Assembly: GCF_001468085.1 (NCBI RefSeq)
Contig: NZ_LNZB01000060.1
Location: 582,257 to 646,256, forward strand
DNA from: Legionella waltersii
GTDB taxonomy: Bacteria; Pseudomonadota; Gammaproteobacteria; Legionellales; Legionellaceae
Length of the DNA stretch: 64,000 nt
Reading direction: 5' to 3'
Position numbers and translations under genes: made by a program. The notes under the pieces were generated by a model. It worked only from the letters and a program-made list of their open reading frames with translations. It was not told where the DNA came from and searched no databases. Each line of letters starts with the position of its first letter. Within the stretch, counting starts at the first letter, position 1. Shown one piece after another: positions 18,106 through 28,305 of the stretch.

Positions 18106-20070
18106 CTAATGGAGATATTTTTCGAGCCAGATCGCGTACCTTCGCAATTTATCGATTATGAATGAAGGTTTTTCAATCGTATGATATTCGTTAGGATAGA
18201 TAACTAATTCTGCAGGAATATTTAGTGACTTTAGTGCCTGATAGAGCTGTTCCGATCCCGCACAAGGAACATTGACATCCAGTTGACCACACAGGAATAA
18301 AGTAGGTGTTTTAATTTTATCTGCATTAAAAAACGGGTAACTTAATTTAAAATATAAATCTTTATTTTTCCAGGGCTTACCTAATTCGAGTTCGTACTCA
18401 GGAGAATACTGATCTACGCCATAACTGGATAAAAAATTTGCATTTCCTGCACCAGAGATTGCGGCTTTAAAGCGATTGTCCGATGCAATAACATAATCGG
18501 TTAAAATACCACCATAACTCCACCCACCTACACCTAAACGATTTGGATCAACAACCCCTATAGATACTGCATAATCAGCAGCAGCCAGAATATCCTTAAC
18601 GTCTAAATTTCCCCAATCAGCAAAAATTGCTTTAGAAAATTGAAATCCCCTTCCAGAGCTACCTCTCGGATTCGGCTCAATAACAGCATAACCATTTGCA
18701 GCTAGCCACTGAGTTTCAAAATTAAATTCATGGCTAAATTGCCATACTGGCCCGCCATGAAGAAATATAAAACCAGATACAGGTTTTCCAGCGATATATT
18801 CTTCTGGTTTTATTAATAGGCCTTGAATAACTGTCCCGTCTGTGCTTTTAAACTCAATATCTTCAACCTCTTTAAATTGTACCGTTTCTAATAACTCTTT
18901 ATTTTGAAACGTAATCTGCTTAAACAAAGGAGATACGCTGTATAGCTCAGAAGGATGTGTGTCATCTGAAGTTAAAACAACCAATTTATTCTGGTTAAGG
19001 GAATACTCTGAATCGACTCGTAGACCAGAAGTTAATTTCTTTATTTGACCTGTACTTGGATTCACCTGATTTAAATAAGTGTTTCTACTCTCTTCAATCA
19101 GGACATAAATCGAACTCCCGTCTTTAGACCAGGTTGGCTTAAATACCCATTTATCGATGGGAACAGGAATAGACTCCTTCCCAGTATCTATATTTATTGT
19201 TGCCAGTTGTGTTGGTGAATAATAAATCCATTGATGTTCATTGCTGCGTATATAAGCAAGATTTTTACTGTCTGGGCTCCATGACAGCTTTGAATCATAA
19301 TCAGGATTCATATCGCTTCCCAAAAAATGCGTTAATTGCTTCTCCTCTGCAGTTTTATGGGGTTCTATTAAAAAAATATCATCATTGAAATGCCGATCTG
19401 CATCTTTCCCTCGTCTTGAAACATAAGCGATGTATTTTCCATCAGGTGACCATGCTGGTAAGTACTCATCATGATCTCCATTGGTGAGCTGAGTAATCTC
19501 TTTATCAGTAAGACGAATGATGTATAATTTTTGCAGCTTTTGATGAAGATATCCAATGCCATCAATCTTAAATTGAAATTGATCAACAACAATAGGCTCG
19601 TTATAACTATTGCTGCTCTCTTGAGCTACAAAGGCTATTTGGTGTGAATCGGGAGCCCAGGAGTAATCGGTCACTTCACCATTAAAATAGGTCAATTGTT
19701 GGGGGGTGTTGGTATCAGTAGATAACAACCAGAGTTGGTTTGTACCATCCTCTCCTGCATCTGATAAATAGGCTAACCAACGACCATCAGGGCTCCATTT
19801 TGCCATCGAATAATCAGCATCTTTTGAAAACATGAGTGGTTCACTGATTTTACCATCCAAAGTCACTCGCCAAATTTCGCTGATTGAACTATTATTTCTT
19901 TCAGTGTACCTAGATACCGTATAACTTGCCCATTTTCCATCGGGAGAAATCTCTGGTTCACTAAGGTATTGGATTTGGTATAGATCTCGCAACTGTACTA
20001 ATCTTTTTGCAGCACTCGGCTCATCACAAGCAATAAAAATCATCAGTAAGGCAATAATTATTCTTGACAT
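18106..20070 (-). CDS. Exported prolyl-oligopeptidase-family (S9) serine peptidase
   Basis: The 654-aa protein starts with a hydrophobic signal sequence (MSRIIIALLMIFIACDEPSA); the cysteine at position 15 could be a lipobox, so a lipoprotein is possible. Residues about 35-390 contain repeated beta-propeller strands (SPDGKWASY, SPDGRWLAYLSD, APDSHQIAFV, SPDGKYIAYVS). The C-terminal alpha/beta hydrolase has GGWSYGG (Ser518), the Asp in CGQLDVNVP (Asp598) and His630 in YPNEYHTIEKP. It should cleave oligopeptides, as dipeptidyl aminopeptidases and acylaminoacyl peptidases do. It is convergent with the MFS gene and apparently a single-gene unit. Confidence 0.9.
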   Translation of the reverse strand: MSRIIIALLMIFIACDEPSAAKRLVQLRDLYQIQYLSEPEISPDGKWASYTVSRYTERNNSSISEIWRVTLDGKISEPLMFSKDADYSMAKWSPDGRWLAYLSDAGEDGTNQLWLLSTDTNTPQQLTYFNGEVTDYSWAPDSHQIAFVAQESSNSYNEPIVVDQFQFKIDGIGYLHQKLQKLYIIRLTDKEITQLTNGDHDEYLPAWSPDGKYIAYVSRRGKDADRHFNDDIFLIEPHKTAEEKQLTHFLGSDMNPDYDSKLSWSPDSKNLAYIRSNEHQWIYYSPTQLATINIDTGKESIPVPIDKWVFKPTWSKDGSSIYVLIEESRNTYLNQVNPSTGQIKKLTSGLRVDSEYSLNQNKLVVLTSDDTHPSELYSVSPLFKQITFQNKELLETVQFKEVEDIEFKSTDGTVIQGLLIKPEEYIAGKPVSGFIFLHGGPVWQFSHEFNFETQWLAANGYAVIEPNPRGSSGRGFQFSKAIFADWGNLDVKDILAAADYAVSIGVVDPNRLGVGGWSYGGILTDYVIASDNRFKAAISGAGNANFLSSYGVDQYSPEYELELGKPWKNKDLYFKLSYPFFNADKIKTPTLFLCGQLDVNVPCAGSEQLYQALKSLNIPAELVIYPNEYHTIEKPSFIIDKLRRYAIWLEKYLH

Positions 20071-20231
20071 ACTTACCTATAATCCTTTATTTAATGATCA
20101 TCTTTATAATGAGACAGCTTATAAAGAAGTATAGGTTACTTTTATGAAGTATGTTTCCATGAGTGTGTAGTACTTTCGGTGCTTCTTGTTGTACGTTAGA
20201 ATAAATCACTATCTATTCATTTTAAACAACA

Positions 20232-21218
20232 ATGAAAATTTCATTTTTAAGTACCCAACAGTTTGAGCAGCCCATATTTGATCAGGCAAATACAACTCAT
20301 CATCATCAAATAAACTATTTAAATTTTCATTTAACTCCTGAAAGTGTTAATGCACTCGAAGCAAGCGACGTAGTCTGTTGTTTTGTAAATGATTTTATCA
20401 ATTCTGAAGTCATCAACGCATTAAGCCAGAAAGGAGTTAAACTCATTGCATTAAGATCTGCGGGTTATAACCATGTTGATATTGAGTATGCTAAGAAGAA
20501 AGGAATTAAGGTGTGCCGAGTACCCGCCTATTCTCCTCAATCAGTTGCCGAGCATACTATAGCTCTAATTTTATGTCTAAATAGAAAAATCCACCAAGCA
20601 CACAACCGAGTACGAGAGGGTAATTTCTCACTGCATGGCTTAATGGGATTTAATTTATTTCAAAAAACAGTCGGTATTATTGGTACGGGTAAAATTGGTA
20701 CTGCGGTAGCACGTATTCTCAACGGATTCGGCTGTAAATTGTTAGGTTATGACCCCCAACCAAGTGAGGAATGTAAAAAACTGGGATTGGAATACGTTGA
20801 CATCACTGAGTTGCTTAAATCTTCAGATATCATTAGCCTTCATTGTCCTTTAAATGATCAAACACGATATATTATCAATGAGCAAACAATAGCTCTTATG
20901 AAGAAAGGAGTCATGCTTATTAATACCGGTCGAGGGAAGCTAATTAATACTAAATCGGCAATAAACGCATTAAAAATCAAACAACTAGGCTACCTAGGAA
21001 TTGACGTCTATGAAGAGGAAGAGCCCTTATTTTTTGAAGATCACTCTGAAGAGATCATTAATGACGATGTATTTTGCCGATTACTTACGTTTCCAAACGT
21101 GCTAATAACCGGCCATCAAGGTTTTTTTACCCAAGAAGCAGTACTTCATATCGCTCAAACAACTTTAGAAAACATCACCAATTTTGAAAGCAATAAGGGC
21201 ACTGTTTATCTTGTATAA
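20232..21218 (+). CDS. ldhA: D-lactate dehydrogenase (NAD-dependent, fermentative type)
   Basis: A 328-aa D-2-hydroxyacid dehydrogenase. SAGYNHVDIEYA contains the substrate-binding loop, VGIIGTGKIGTAVARIL is the NAD motif, NTGRGKLINT holds the catalytic Arg, and DVYEEEEPLFFEDHS with TGHQGFFTQEA is the specific LdhA signature carrying the catalytic His. It interconverts pyruvate and D-lactate. Its stop codon is separated by only two bases from the convergent iolE stop, so transcription from the two sides probably meets here. Confidence 0.9.
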   Translation: MKISFLSTQQFEQPIFDQANTTHHHQINYLNFHLTPESVNALEASDVVCCFVNDFINSEVINALSQKGVKLIALRSAGYNHVDIEYAKKKGIKVCRVPAYSPQSVAEHTIALILCLNRKIHQAHNRVREGNFSLHGLMGFNLFQKTVGIIGTGKIGTAVARILNGFGCKLLGYDPQPSEECKKLGLEYVDITELLKSSDIISLHCPLNDQTRYIINEQTIALMKKGVMLINTGRGKLINTKSAINALKIKQLGYLGIDVYEEEEPLFFEDHSEEIINDDVFCRLLTFPNVLITGHQGFFTQEAVLHIAQTTLENITNFESNKGTVYLV

Positions 21219-21220
21219 GA

Positions 21221-22105
21221 TCATGAAATCATAGGAATTAAGTAGTCGAACGCCATCTTTGCATAGTGTAATGGATTCGCTTTCCCAGGATCCTGTTCAG
21301 CTTCAACGATTGCCCAACCTTGATACCCTATTGTTTGTAACTGGCTAATGATTGGTTGAAAATCAATAGCACCATCACCAGGAACTGTGAAGACCCCTGC
21401 TCTAACAGCATCCATAAAGCTTAACCCTTTATCTCTAACTGTCTCTAATACCTCCTTACGCACATCTTTAAGATGAACGTAGGTAATTCGTTCACGGTAC
21501 TTTTTGATTAAATCGATTGGGTTAATTCCAGCAAAGAGGGCATGTCCAGTATCTAGTAATAAAGAGACTAGAGTAGGACAGGTATTTGTCATCAGAAAAT
21601 CAATTTCTTCTTGCTTGAAAACCCCTGTCCCTGCATGGTAATGATAGGCAAGTTGAACTTTGAAGTCATTAGCGATGCGACCTATTGCATGCAAACCACT
21701 AATTAAGTTTTCTCTTTGTTCTTCATTAAATTGTGGTTTTGCATTTCCTAAAATTGACTTATCCGTACCTTGAATAGAGTGACCACACTCACAAACATTA
21801 ATAAATGAAGCCCCCATAGCTCTCATAAAGCTCATATGCTCCATAAATCGTTCTAATGTGGCTTCATACAACTCTGGTACAGTGAAATAGGTGCTAAACC
21901 AGGCACTTGATAACTGTAACCCTCTTAGGTCTAATGCAGACTTTAAAATCTCTTGCTGTTTAGGGTATTTATTACCTAACTCAGTAGCGACATAACCTGA
22001 CAAAGCCATTTCATTAATGCATTGTTCAAAGCTTATTTCTTCTCCTAAAGAAGGATCATCATCATTGCACCAATTGATGGGAGAAATTCCCAATTGAATA
22101 GCCAT
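21221..22105 (-). CDS. iolE: Myo-inosose-2 dehydratase
   Basis: IolE dehydrates 2-keto-myo-inositol to 3D-(3,5/4)-trihydroxycyclohexane-1,2-dione. The 294-aa TIM-barrel protein has the family start LGISPINWCNDDDPSLG, then AYHYHAGTGVF, LLLDTGHALFAG with metal-binding residues, ITYVHLKDVR, and VPGDGAIDFQPI. It is the last gene of the iol operon, 15 bases after iolD. Confidence 0.95.
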   Translation of the reverse strand: MAIQLGISPINWCNDDDPSLGEEISFEQCINEMALSGYVATELGNKYPKQQEILKSALDLRGLQLSSAWFSTYFTVPELYEATLERFMEHMSFMRAMGASFINVCECGHSIQGTDKSILGNAKPQFNEEQRENLISGLHAIGRIANDFKVQLAYHYHAGTGVFKQEEIDFLMTNTCPTLVSLLLDTGHALFAGINPIDLIKKYRERITYVHLKDVRKEVLETVRDKGLSFMDAVRAGVFTVPGDGAIDFQPIISQLQTIGYQGWAIVEAEQDPGKANPLHYAKMAFDYLIPMIS

Positions 22106-22120
22106 ACTGCATGTCCTCCT

Positions 22121-23989
22121 CTAATAATCTTGTACTTCACTAATTTTATCTTGCATAACTCTAAATGCATCACTAACCCTACTGGAGCTGGATACTTCAG
22201 CTACCCCTACTCGCCACCATGTTTGATAACCTTGGCTCATTGTTTTTGGTAACACTGGAATAACAATCACTGAACATTCGCTATTGGCTTTAGCATCATG
22301 TATAGCATTTCGAAGAAGATCGTATGAGGACGCAAGATAGGTTTTTGCTCCTAAACCTTCTGCGTATTTGCAAAAATCAATTGGCAAGTATTCGCCAGTC
22401 AAGGCATTTGAATTTTTATCTCGGTAGCGAAATTCATTGCCAAATCCCAGACTGCCTTGGCTTTCTTGCAAATTTCTTATGCACTGATAACCATGGTTAT
22501 TGAACAGAATGACCGTTATTTTTTGATGTTCTTGAAGAGCAGTTAATAATTCAGAATGCATCATCACAAAACTACCATCACCGACTAAAACATAGACCTC
22601 TCCTTCCTGTCCTTTAGCCAGGCGAACACCCAATCCTGCTGCTACTTCATAGCCCATGCATGAGTAGGCATATTCAAGATGATAGTCTTTGCTTTTTTTG
22701 GAACCCCATATTCGATGCAAATCACCAGGTAAGCTTCCAGCTGCACAGATGATAACGTCATCTTCTCCAACCAATTGATTTAATACACCTAAGACAGCAG
22801 TTTGTTGTAAACCAAGATTATCCGGAATAGATGGCTCTATCAATCGTTTTACCTCTCGTTTCCACTCACTCTGATACTGAATGATGAGCTTTTGATAGGT
22901 ATTTGATGTTTGATAATCTCCGAGCTGTGCTTGCAATTGCATTAACCCAATCTTTGCATCACCTCGTAACATGTGGGCATTCATTTTCATTGCATCAAAG
23001 CGAGATACATTCAAATGGACCATTTGACATTCTTTATTTTTAAATGCCCATTTAGACGCGGTCGTAAAATCTTGTAGTCGAGAACCAATAATCAAAATTA
23101 AATCCGCTTGTGCTGCTAAGCAGTTTGCTGCCTCAGAACCAGTTACACCAATACCTCCAACATTCATTGGATGTGTGGATGGTAAACTGCTTTTACCTGC
23201 TTGGGTTTCAGCAACCGGAATTCTATAACGTTCTGCAAAAGTTGCCAGTTCCTCACTAGCTAATGAATAGTGCACCCCTCCTCCGGCGATAATAAGAGGT
23301 TGTTTACTATTCTGAATCAGTTTCACAGTATCCTGCAAAGCATCCACAGACACCGGTACTCTATCTATAGACCAAACTCTTTTATCAAAGAAAGAATCCT
23401 CATAATCATAAGCCTCTGATTGCACATCTTGGGGTAAACATAATGTAACAGCGCCAGTTTCAACTGGATCAGTTAGCACTCGCATGGCATTCATACAAGC
23501 AGTCATTAGTTGCTCGGGACGAACAATTCTGTCCCAATATTTACTGATTGGCTTAAAACAATCGTTTACAGATATGGTGTAATCGTAAGGCACTTCAAGT
23601 TGTTGCAGTACTGGATCAGGTTGTCTACAGCTAAATACATCACCAGGAAGTAGTAATAGCGGGAGCCGATTCGTCGTTGCAGTCGCTGCCGCTGTGACCA
23701 TGTTTGTAGCACCAGGCCCAATTGAAGAGGTACATGCTATGATGCCTAAGCGGTTTCTTTGTTTAGCGTAGGCGGTTGCAGCATGCGCCATACCTTGTTC
23801 ATTATGTCCCTGATAATAAGTTAAACCGTAGGAGTCATATTCTAAAGCTTCACCAAGGCCAGTCACATTTCCATGTCCAAATATACCGAAAACACCATTA
23901 ACAAATTGATACTCAGCGTTATCCATCCTAATGTATTGATTGGCTAGAAACCTAAGAATTGCTTGGGCCATTGTTAGTCTTACTTTCAT
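22121..23989 (-). CDS. iolD: 3D-(3,5/4)-trihydroxycyclohexane-1,2-dione hydrolase
   Basis: IolD is a thiamine-diphosphate enzyme that opens the inositol ring to 5-deoxy-glucuronate. The 622-aa protein has the N-terminal ThDP-enzyme fold (GNVTGLGEALE, GHNEQGMAHAA with the catalytic Glu), the central domain (ADLILIIGSRLQDF) and the ThDP/Mg motif VLVGDGSFVMMHSELLTA about 26 residues before FNNHGY. Length is normal. The start overlaps the iolCB stop by four bases, so it is coupled. Confidence 0.95.
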   Translation of the reverse strand: MKVRLTMAQAILRFLANQYIRMDNAEYQFVNGVFGIFGHGNVTGLGEALEYDSYGLTYYQGHNEQGMAHAATAYAKQRNRLGIIACTSSIGPGATNMVTAAATATTNRLPLLLLPGDVFSCRQPDPVLQQLEVPYDYTISVNDCFKPISKYWDRIVRPEQLMTACMNAMRVLTDPVETGAVTLCLPQDVQSEAYDYEDSFFDKRVWSIDRVPVSVDALQDTVKLIQNSKQPLIIAGGGVHYSLASEELATFAERYRIPVAETQAGKSSLPSTHPMNVGGIGVTGSEAANCLAAQADLILIIGSRLQDFTTASKWAFKNKECQMVHLNVSRFDAMKMNAHMLRGDAKIGLMQLQAQLGDYQTSNTYQKLIIQYQSEWKREVKRLIEPSIPDNLGLQQTAVLGVLNQLVGEDDVIICAAGSLPGDLHRIWGSKKSKDYHLEYAYSCMGYEVAAGLGVRLAKGQEGEVYVLVGDGSFVMMHSELLTALQEHQKITVILFNNHGYQCIRNLQESQGSLGFGNEFRYRDKNSNALTGEYLPIDFCKYAEGLGAKTYLASSYDLLRNAIHDAKANSECSVIVIPVLPKTMSQGYQTWWRVGVAEVSSSSRVSDAFRVMQDKISEVQDY

Positions 23990-25875
23990 GGATTTTTTCT
24001 CCGCTTAAATACTCTCGAATTCGCTTGAGTATTTCGAGTCCACTCGTGATCTTTAACAAACGTAGGTATTCCATATGGGTTATTTTCCAGGTGTTTAATA
24101 AACCATAGGGTGTACAAAGCATAACCCGGTGCGGTGCAATGGGCATGGGTTTGATCTTTTTCAATTTGATAGGTGTCGTAATGTTCAATCCTTAAAACGT
24201 TTTTTCCGCTCTCACCAAAAGCATACCCTTGAGGCTCTGAAAAACGATAATGATAGATTTCAGGTTGATCATGATAATGAGATGGGTAACTTGACCATCT
24301 TCCTTGAAAGGTAATAATTTCACCTACCACTAAATTTGATTCTGGTCTATTGCGTTTGTCAAACACTGTTCTAACAAGCCGATAAGAGGTATCCTCTAAA
24401 ATTCCCTTTCCTCGTTCATCTAACTCAAGCATATTGGATTCATCAAATAACACTGGTTCGAAGATTCGTTCGTTATCAGTCTCAATGAGGAGTAACTCAC
24501 AGTCTGTTAAAGCCATAACAGAACATTGTTGCGCTCTGCTTCCATGAAGTACATAGGGGTTTTGTGAAAAGTAGTCAACTCGTTTAGCTTCTTTCTTATG
24601 TCCTGAATAATCAAACAGAACTTTTCCGCTAAGTAATAAAGCAGCAAATTCATAGTGCTGTGTGAACTGATACATTTCGCCCTTATTTAACTTTAATGAC
24701 GAAAAATTCATACCGGTAAATGATTCATGCATCGAAACGATTTTGTTCATTCCGTCAGAAAATCCTAAAGGATTTTTAATTAATGCATGTTTGCTTCTGG
24801 ATGGATTATAACTATCATGCAATTGCAAAAATGTAGTTTTGCTCCAAATTAGGGGATCTTTGGAATATTCAGCAATAAAATACTCCAATTCTTCCTTGTA
24901 AGGCATTGCTGGGGCGCATCCATGGCGTGTAACAACGATGGCTCCACAAGCATTAGCATATTGACACGATTTTTCCCATGACTCTCCTTGCAAGACACCC
25001 AAGAGCAAACCGGACATGAATGCATCGCCTGCACCCAACACATTGAGCACTTCAACAGGAAATGGTTGAGACTTTAAGACGCTATGTTTTGAACCAAAAT
25101 GAATAATTGCTCCTTTTTCACCCAATTTAACAACGATGGGTGAATTAGTCAGTTGCTGTATAGTAGCTAATGCTTGTTCTAAACAATTTGCCCCACCAGC
25201 AATACACAATTCTTCTTCAGTTCCAACAATTAAATCACAAAGAGGGATAATTTCTTGATAACTTTTACTCACAACTTCACTTTGACAGTAACGATTTTCC
25301 CCATTACCAACCGACGTAAGTCCCCATAAAACAGGTCTAAAATCCAAATCAAAAATGACAGCACACTCAGCCCTACGAGCTCTTTGAACAACTTGAATGG
25401 TAGTGTTTTTCATTGATTGTGTTGATATACCAGTACCAGTAATTAACAACGATTTTGAATGAAGCAACCTTTCATCTGAAATGTGTTCATTCTGCAATTG
25501 CATGTCTGAACAATCTTTGCGATAAAAAATCAATGGAAAACGATCAGGTGGAGCTATTCCTAAAAGCACTAAACCAGTCAAATGCTTATCCGAGGTAGAT
25601 AATAGATCAGTATTTACTCGCTCCTTGCACAATTCTTTTTGCAAAAAAACGCCCATGTCATCTGTTCCTACACAGGAAAATAGTTGACTCTTTAGACCTA
25701 AACGAGAAGTACCTACCGCTATATTTCCAGCACATCCGCCTAAATATTTCTTAAAACTAGATACATCCGATAAATCAACACCAATTTGTTCGGCATAGAG
25801 ATCAACAGCAACTCTTCCCATGCAAATCAAATCTATAGGTCTTGATTGATCAACATAAAATACTGGATACGTCAT
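23986..25875 (-). CDS. iolCB: IolC-IolB fusion: 5-dehydro-2-deoxygluconokinase / 5-deoxy-glucuronate isomerase
   Basis: One chain of about 629 aa combines two enzymes. Residues about 1-340 are a PfkB-type sugar kinase (ICMGRVAVDLYAEQIG, GGCAGNIAVGTSRLG, and the anion hole GAGDAFMSGLL) matching IolC. Residues about 365-620 match IolB, with HYHDQPEIYHYRFSEPQG and THAHCTAPGYALYTLWFIKHLE carrying the metal-binding residues. Together they isomerise 5-deoxy-glucuronate to 2-deoxy-5-keto-gluconate and phosphorylate it. The frame can start at 25896, but ATG 25875 (MTYPVFYVDQ) has GAGGTG five bases upstream and follows the iolG stop, so I use it. The fusion resembles the Legionella iolCB gene as I remember it. 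Confidence 0.92.
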   Translation of the reverse strand: MTYPVFYVDQSRPIDLICMGRVAVDLYAEQIGVDLSDVSSFKKYLGGCAGNIAVGTSRLGLKSQLFSCVGTDDMGVFLQKELCKERVNTDLLSTSDKHLTGLVLLGIAPPDRFPLIFYRKDCSDMQLQNEHISDERLLHSKSLLITGTGISTQSMKNTTIQVVQRARRAECAVIFDLDFRPVLWGLTSVGNGENRYCQSEVVSKSYQEIIPLCDLIVGTEEELCIAGGANCLEQALATIQQLTNSPIVVKLGEKGAIIHFGSKHSVLKSQPFPVEVLNVLGAGDAFMSGLLLGVLQGESWEKSCQYANACGAIVVTRHGCAPAMPYKEELEYFIAEYSKDPLIWSKTTFLQLHDSYNPSRSKHALIKNPLGFSDGMNKIVSMHESFTGMNFSSLKLNKGEMYQFTQHYEFAALLLSGKVLFDYSGHKKEAKRVDYFSQNPYVLHGSRAQQCSVMALTDCELLLIETDNERIFEPVLFDESNMLELDERGKGILEDTSYRLVRTVFDKRNRPESNLVVGEIITFQGRWSSYPSHYHDQPEIYHYRFSEPQGYAFGESGKNVLRIEHYDTYQIEKDQTHAHCTAPGYALYTLWFIKHLENNPYGIPTFVKDHEWTRNTQANSRVFKRRKNP

Positions 25876-25882
25876 AGTCACC

Positions 25883-26884
25883 TCAAGAAAGAACAACGGG
25901 TAATTTGGTTTTTAAAGACTGGTTTGCGGCGTTAGCAATACGTAAAGCCTGCAGAGCATCATTACCAGAAACAGGACTAGGCAAAGAGTTTTTCCAGGCT
26001 TCACAAAATGCCTTTATTTCTTCGACAAAGGCTTGTTGATAACGTTCTAAAAAGAAATATTGAGGCTTAGCGCTGTATGAATTGTTTGCATTTAGACAAC
26101 TAACGGAGTGTTCATGGATATTATTTGCCTGTAGCATTCCCTCAGAACCGAAGACTTCAATTCGTTGATCATATCCATAAACAGCTTGTCTACTGTTATC
26201 AATTGTTGCCATTGTTCCATTCATGAACCTGAGTTGAATGATGGCTGTATCAATGTCATTCAAATTTTCAAATTCTGGATTAATTAGGACAGCTCCCATT
26301 GCATAGACTTCTACAACCTCAGATTGAGCTAAATAACGAGCCATATCAAAATCATGAATCGTCATGTCAAGAAAGAGTCCGCCTGAGGTAGCGATGTACT
26401 CGGTACTTGGGCATCGAGGATCTCTAGAGGTAATACGAATCAGTTGAGGTGACCCTATTTCTCCCCCTTTAAGTCTTAGGCGAAGGTTAGAAAAGCTTGG
26501 ATCAAAACGACGATTAAATCCAATTTGTAATAATGTGTTGCTGTCCCTTACAGCTTGCAAAGTGGATACTATTTCTTCTTCGTTTATACCAATAGGTTTT
26601 TCACAAAACACAGATTTTCCTGCCTTTATCGAATCATTGATATGTTGGATGTGTTGTGTAGAGGGAGAAGCAATAATAATTGCGTCAATATTTGGATGAT
26701 TAATGACTTCCTCACTATGATGTGTCATTAAAGCAATACCAAGGTTTTCAGCCCATTGAAAATCCAAGTTAGGATCTGCTAAAGCAACTAGCTCACAATT
26801 AGGTATATGATATTTGACATTTTCAGCATGAATTTTACCAATTCTACCAGCCCCTAAAATACCTATTCGACATCGTTTATTCAT
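25883..26884 (-). CDS. iolG: Inositol 2-dehydrogenase
   Basis: A 333-aa GFO/IDH/MocA oxidoreductase that oxidises myo-inositol to 2-keto-myo-inositol with NAD+. It shows GILGAGRIGKIHAENV (NAD motif), the EKPIG motif in SVFCEKPIGI, GFNRRFDPSF, and GGLFLDMTIHDFDMARYL with the catalytic Asp and His. The adjacent iolT and iolCB genes make the inositol assignment much firmer than sequence alone. It lies two bases after iolT. Confidence 0.93.
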   Translation of the reverse strand: MNKRCRIGILGAGRIGKIHAENVKYHIPNCELVALADPNLDFQWAENLGIALMTHHSEEVINHPNIDAIIIASPSTQHIQHINDSIKAGKSVFCEKPIGINEEEIVSTLQAVRDSNTLLQIGFNRRFDPSFSNLRLRLKGGEIGSPQLIRITSRDPRCPSTEYIATSGGLFLDMTIHDFDMARYLAQSEVVEVYAMGAVLINPEFENLNDIDTAIIQLRFMNGTMATIDNSRQAVYGYDQRIEVFGSEGMLQANNIHEHSVSCLNANNSYSAKPQYFFLERYQQAFVEEIKAFCEAWKNSLPSPVSGNDALQALRIANAANQSLKTKLPVVLS

Positions 26885-26886
26885 AA

Positions 26887-28305
26887 TTAATCCATTAGTG
26901 GTTCAAAGTCTTTTTGTTGGAGTTCCTCATCTTTTAGAGGTTTTCCAATAGTTCTAATTTTTAATCCTGCGTTAAGATTGCTCTCAATAACCTCAAGGGA
27001 TACCCCGGTAGTTTCAGGTACAAAATAATACACAAATACACAGGCGAGTAAGCATGAGGAACCAAATAAAGAAAAAGTAAATGATTGCCCCATATTTTGA
27101 TAAATACCAATAAAATACAACGATACTATAAAATTAGCGGCCCATTGCATGACAGTTGCAATACTCATCGCAAACCCTCTAACCTGTAACGGGTATATTT
27201 CTGAAATAAGCACCCAAAACAGTGATCCCACACTGACACAGTAGCCCATAATGTACACTGAAAAAGCTAATAATATCATATACTTATTAACGAATATCGC
27301 GCCTGAAAAAAGAAAACTCACAAGAAATAAACTCATTGCAGCAAGTAAAGTTCCAGACAGTAAAAGAAATCGTCTTCCTAGCTTGTCAACATACAATAGA
27401 GTAATGACTGTAAATGCAAAATTAATTAAACCCAGTAAAAATGTTGCCAATATTGCATTTTTAACAGGGGAAAATCCAATGGATCCAAAGATTACAGGTC
27501 CATAGTACATGAATGCACTAATTCCAGAGGCTTGTTGAAATATCCCTATCCCACTACCAACTAGAAGCACCCCTAATACCGGTCTCCTGAATAATGATCG
27601 GTAATCTTCTTTCGGTCTCTTTAGAATTGAATTTATTTCATTGATTTCCTTGTACACATCATAATTTATTGGTCTAATTTTCCTTAATAGTTTTAAGGTA
27701 TGATCAATTCCATACTTCTTCATTATCCATCGCGGAGAATGAGGTACAAAAAACATCCCCATGAACATAATAAAAGCAGGAATACAACCGATCCAAAATA
27801 GGTATCTCCAACTCATCGAAGAATAATCATGCAGGTAATAGCCAATTAAAAAGGCTAATGCTTGACCAAAAGTAATGGCTACACCATTCAATAAAACAAG
27901 TGCGCCGCGATTCTCTGGTGGTGCAATTTCAGCAATAAATAAAGGGACAATAAATGAGGCTATTCCAATACAAACTCCAATGATAAATCGTCCTGCTATT
28001 AAAACGGTTAAATTTGTTGCTAGAGCACATAGCCCTGTTCCGAATATAAATCCTAATGCAACAACTTTTAATAAAAAACGTCGGCTAAGTCTGTCGGAAA
28101 TGAATCCACTTATCGGTATACCAAATACACAACCCAGTAGACTAATGCTTACAATTTGTGACCACTGCCAGTCACTTAATGAAAGTTGTTTAATCACTTG
28201 ATCTTCTACATCAGCTACGACACTAGAGTCATATCCAAATAAAAAACCACCAAAACCAGCAATAATTGATATTAGAAATAGAAATGAGTTCAATCCCTTG
28301 GTCAT
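26887..28305 (-). CDS. iolT: MFS sugar/myo-inositol transporter
   Basis: A 472-aa sugar-porter-family protein with twelve predicted helices. Sugar-porter marks include GFGGFLFGYDSSVVADV, GFISDRLSRRFLL, PHSPRWIMKK, QQASGISAFMYYGP, DKLGRRFLLL and VPETTGVSLE. It should bring inositol in by proton symport. It is the first gene of the five-gene iol operon. AAGGA lies about ten bases before its ATG. The 324 bases upstream should hold the operon promoter and any regulator site. Confidence 0.9.
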   Translation of the reverse strand: MTKGLNSFLFLISIIAGFGGFLFGYDSSVVADVEDQVIKQLSLSDWQWSQIVSISLLGCVFGIPISGFISDRLSRRFLLKVVALGFIFGTGLCALATNLTVLIAGRFIIGVCIGIASFIVPLFIAEIAPPENRGALVLLNGVAITFGQALAFLIGYYLHDYSSMSWRYLFWIGCIPAFIMFMGMFFVPHSPRWIMKKYGIDHTLKLLRKIRPINYDVYKEINEINSILKRPKEDYRSLFRRPVLGVLLVGSGIGIFQQASGISAFMYYGPVIFGSIGFSPVKNAILATFLLGLINFAFTVITLLYVDKLGRRFLLLSGTLLAAMSLFLVSFLFSGAIFVNKYMILLAFSVYIMGYCVSVGSLFWVLISEIYPLQVRGFAMSIATVMQWAANFIVSLYFIGIYQNMGQSFTFSLFGSSCLLACVFVYYFVPETTGVSLEVIESNLNAGLKIRTIGKPLKDEELQQKDFEPLMD

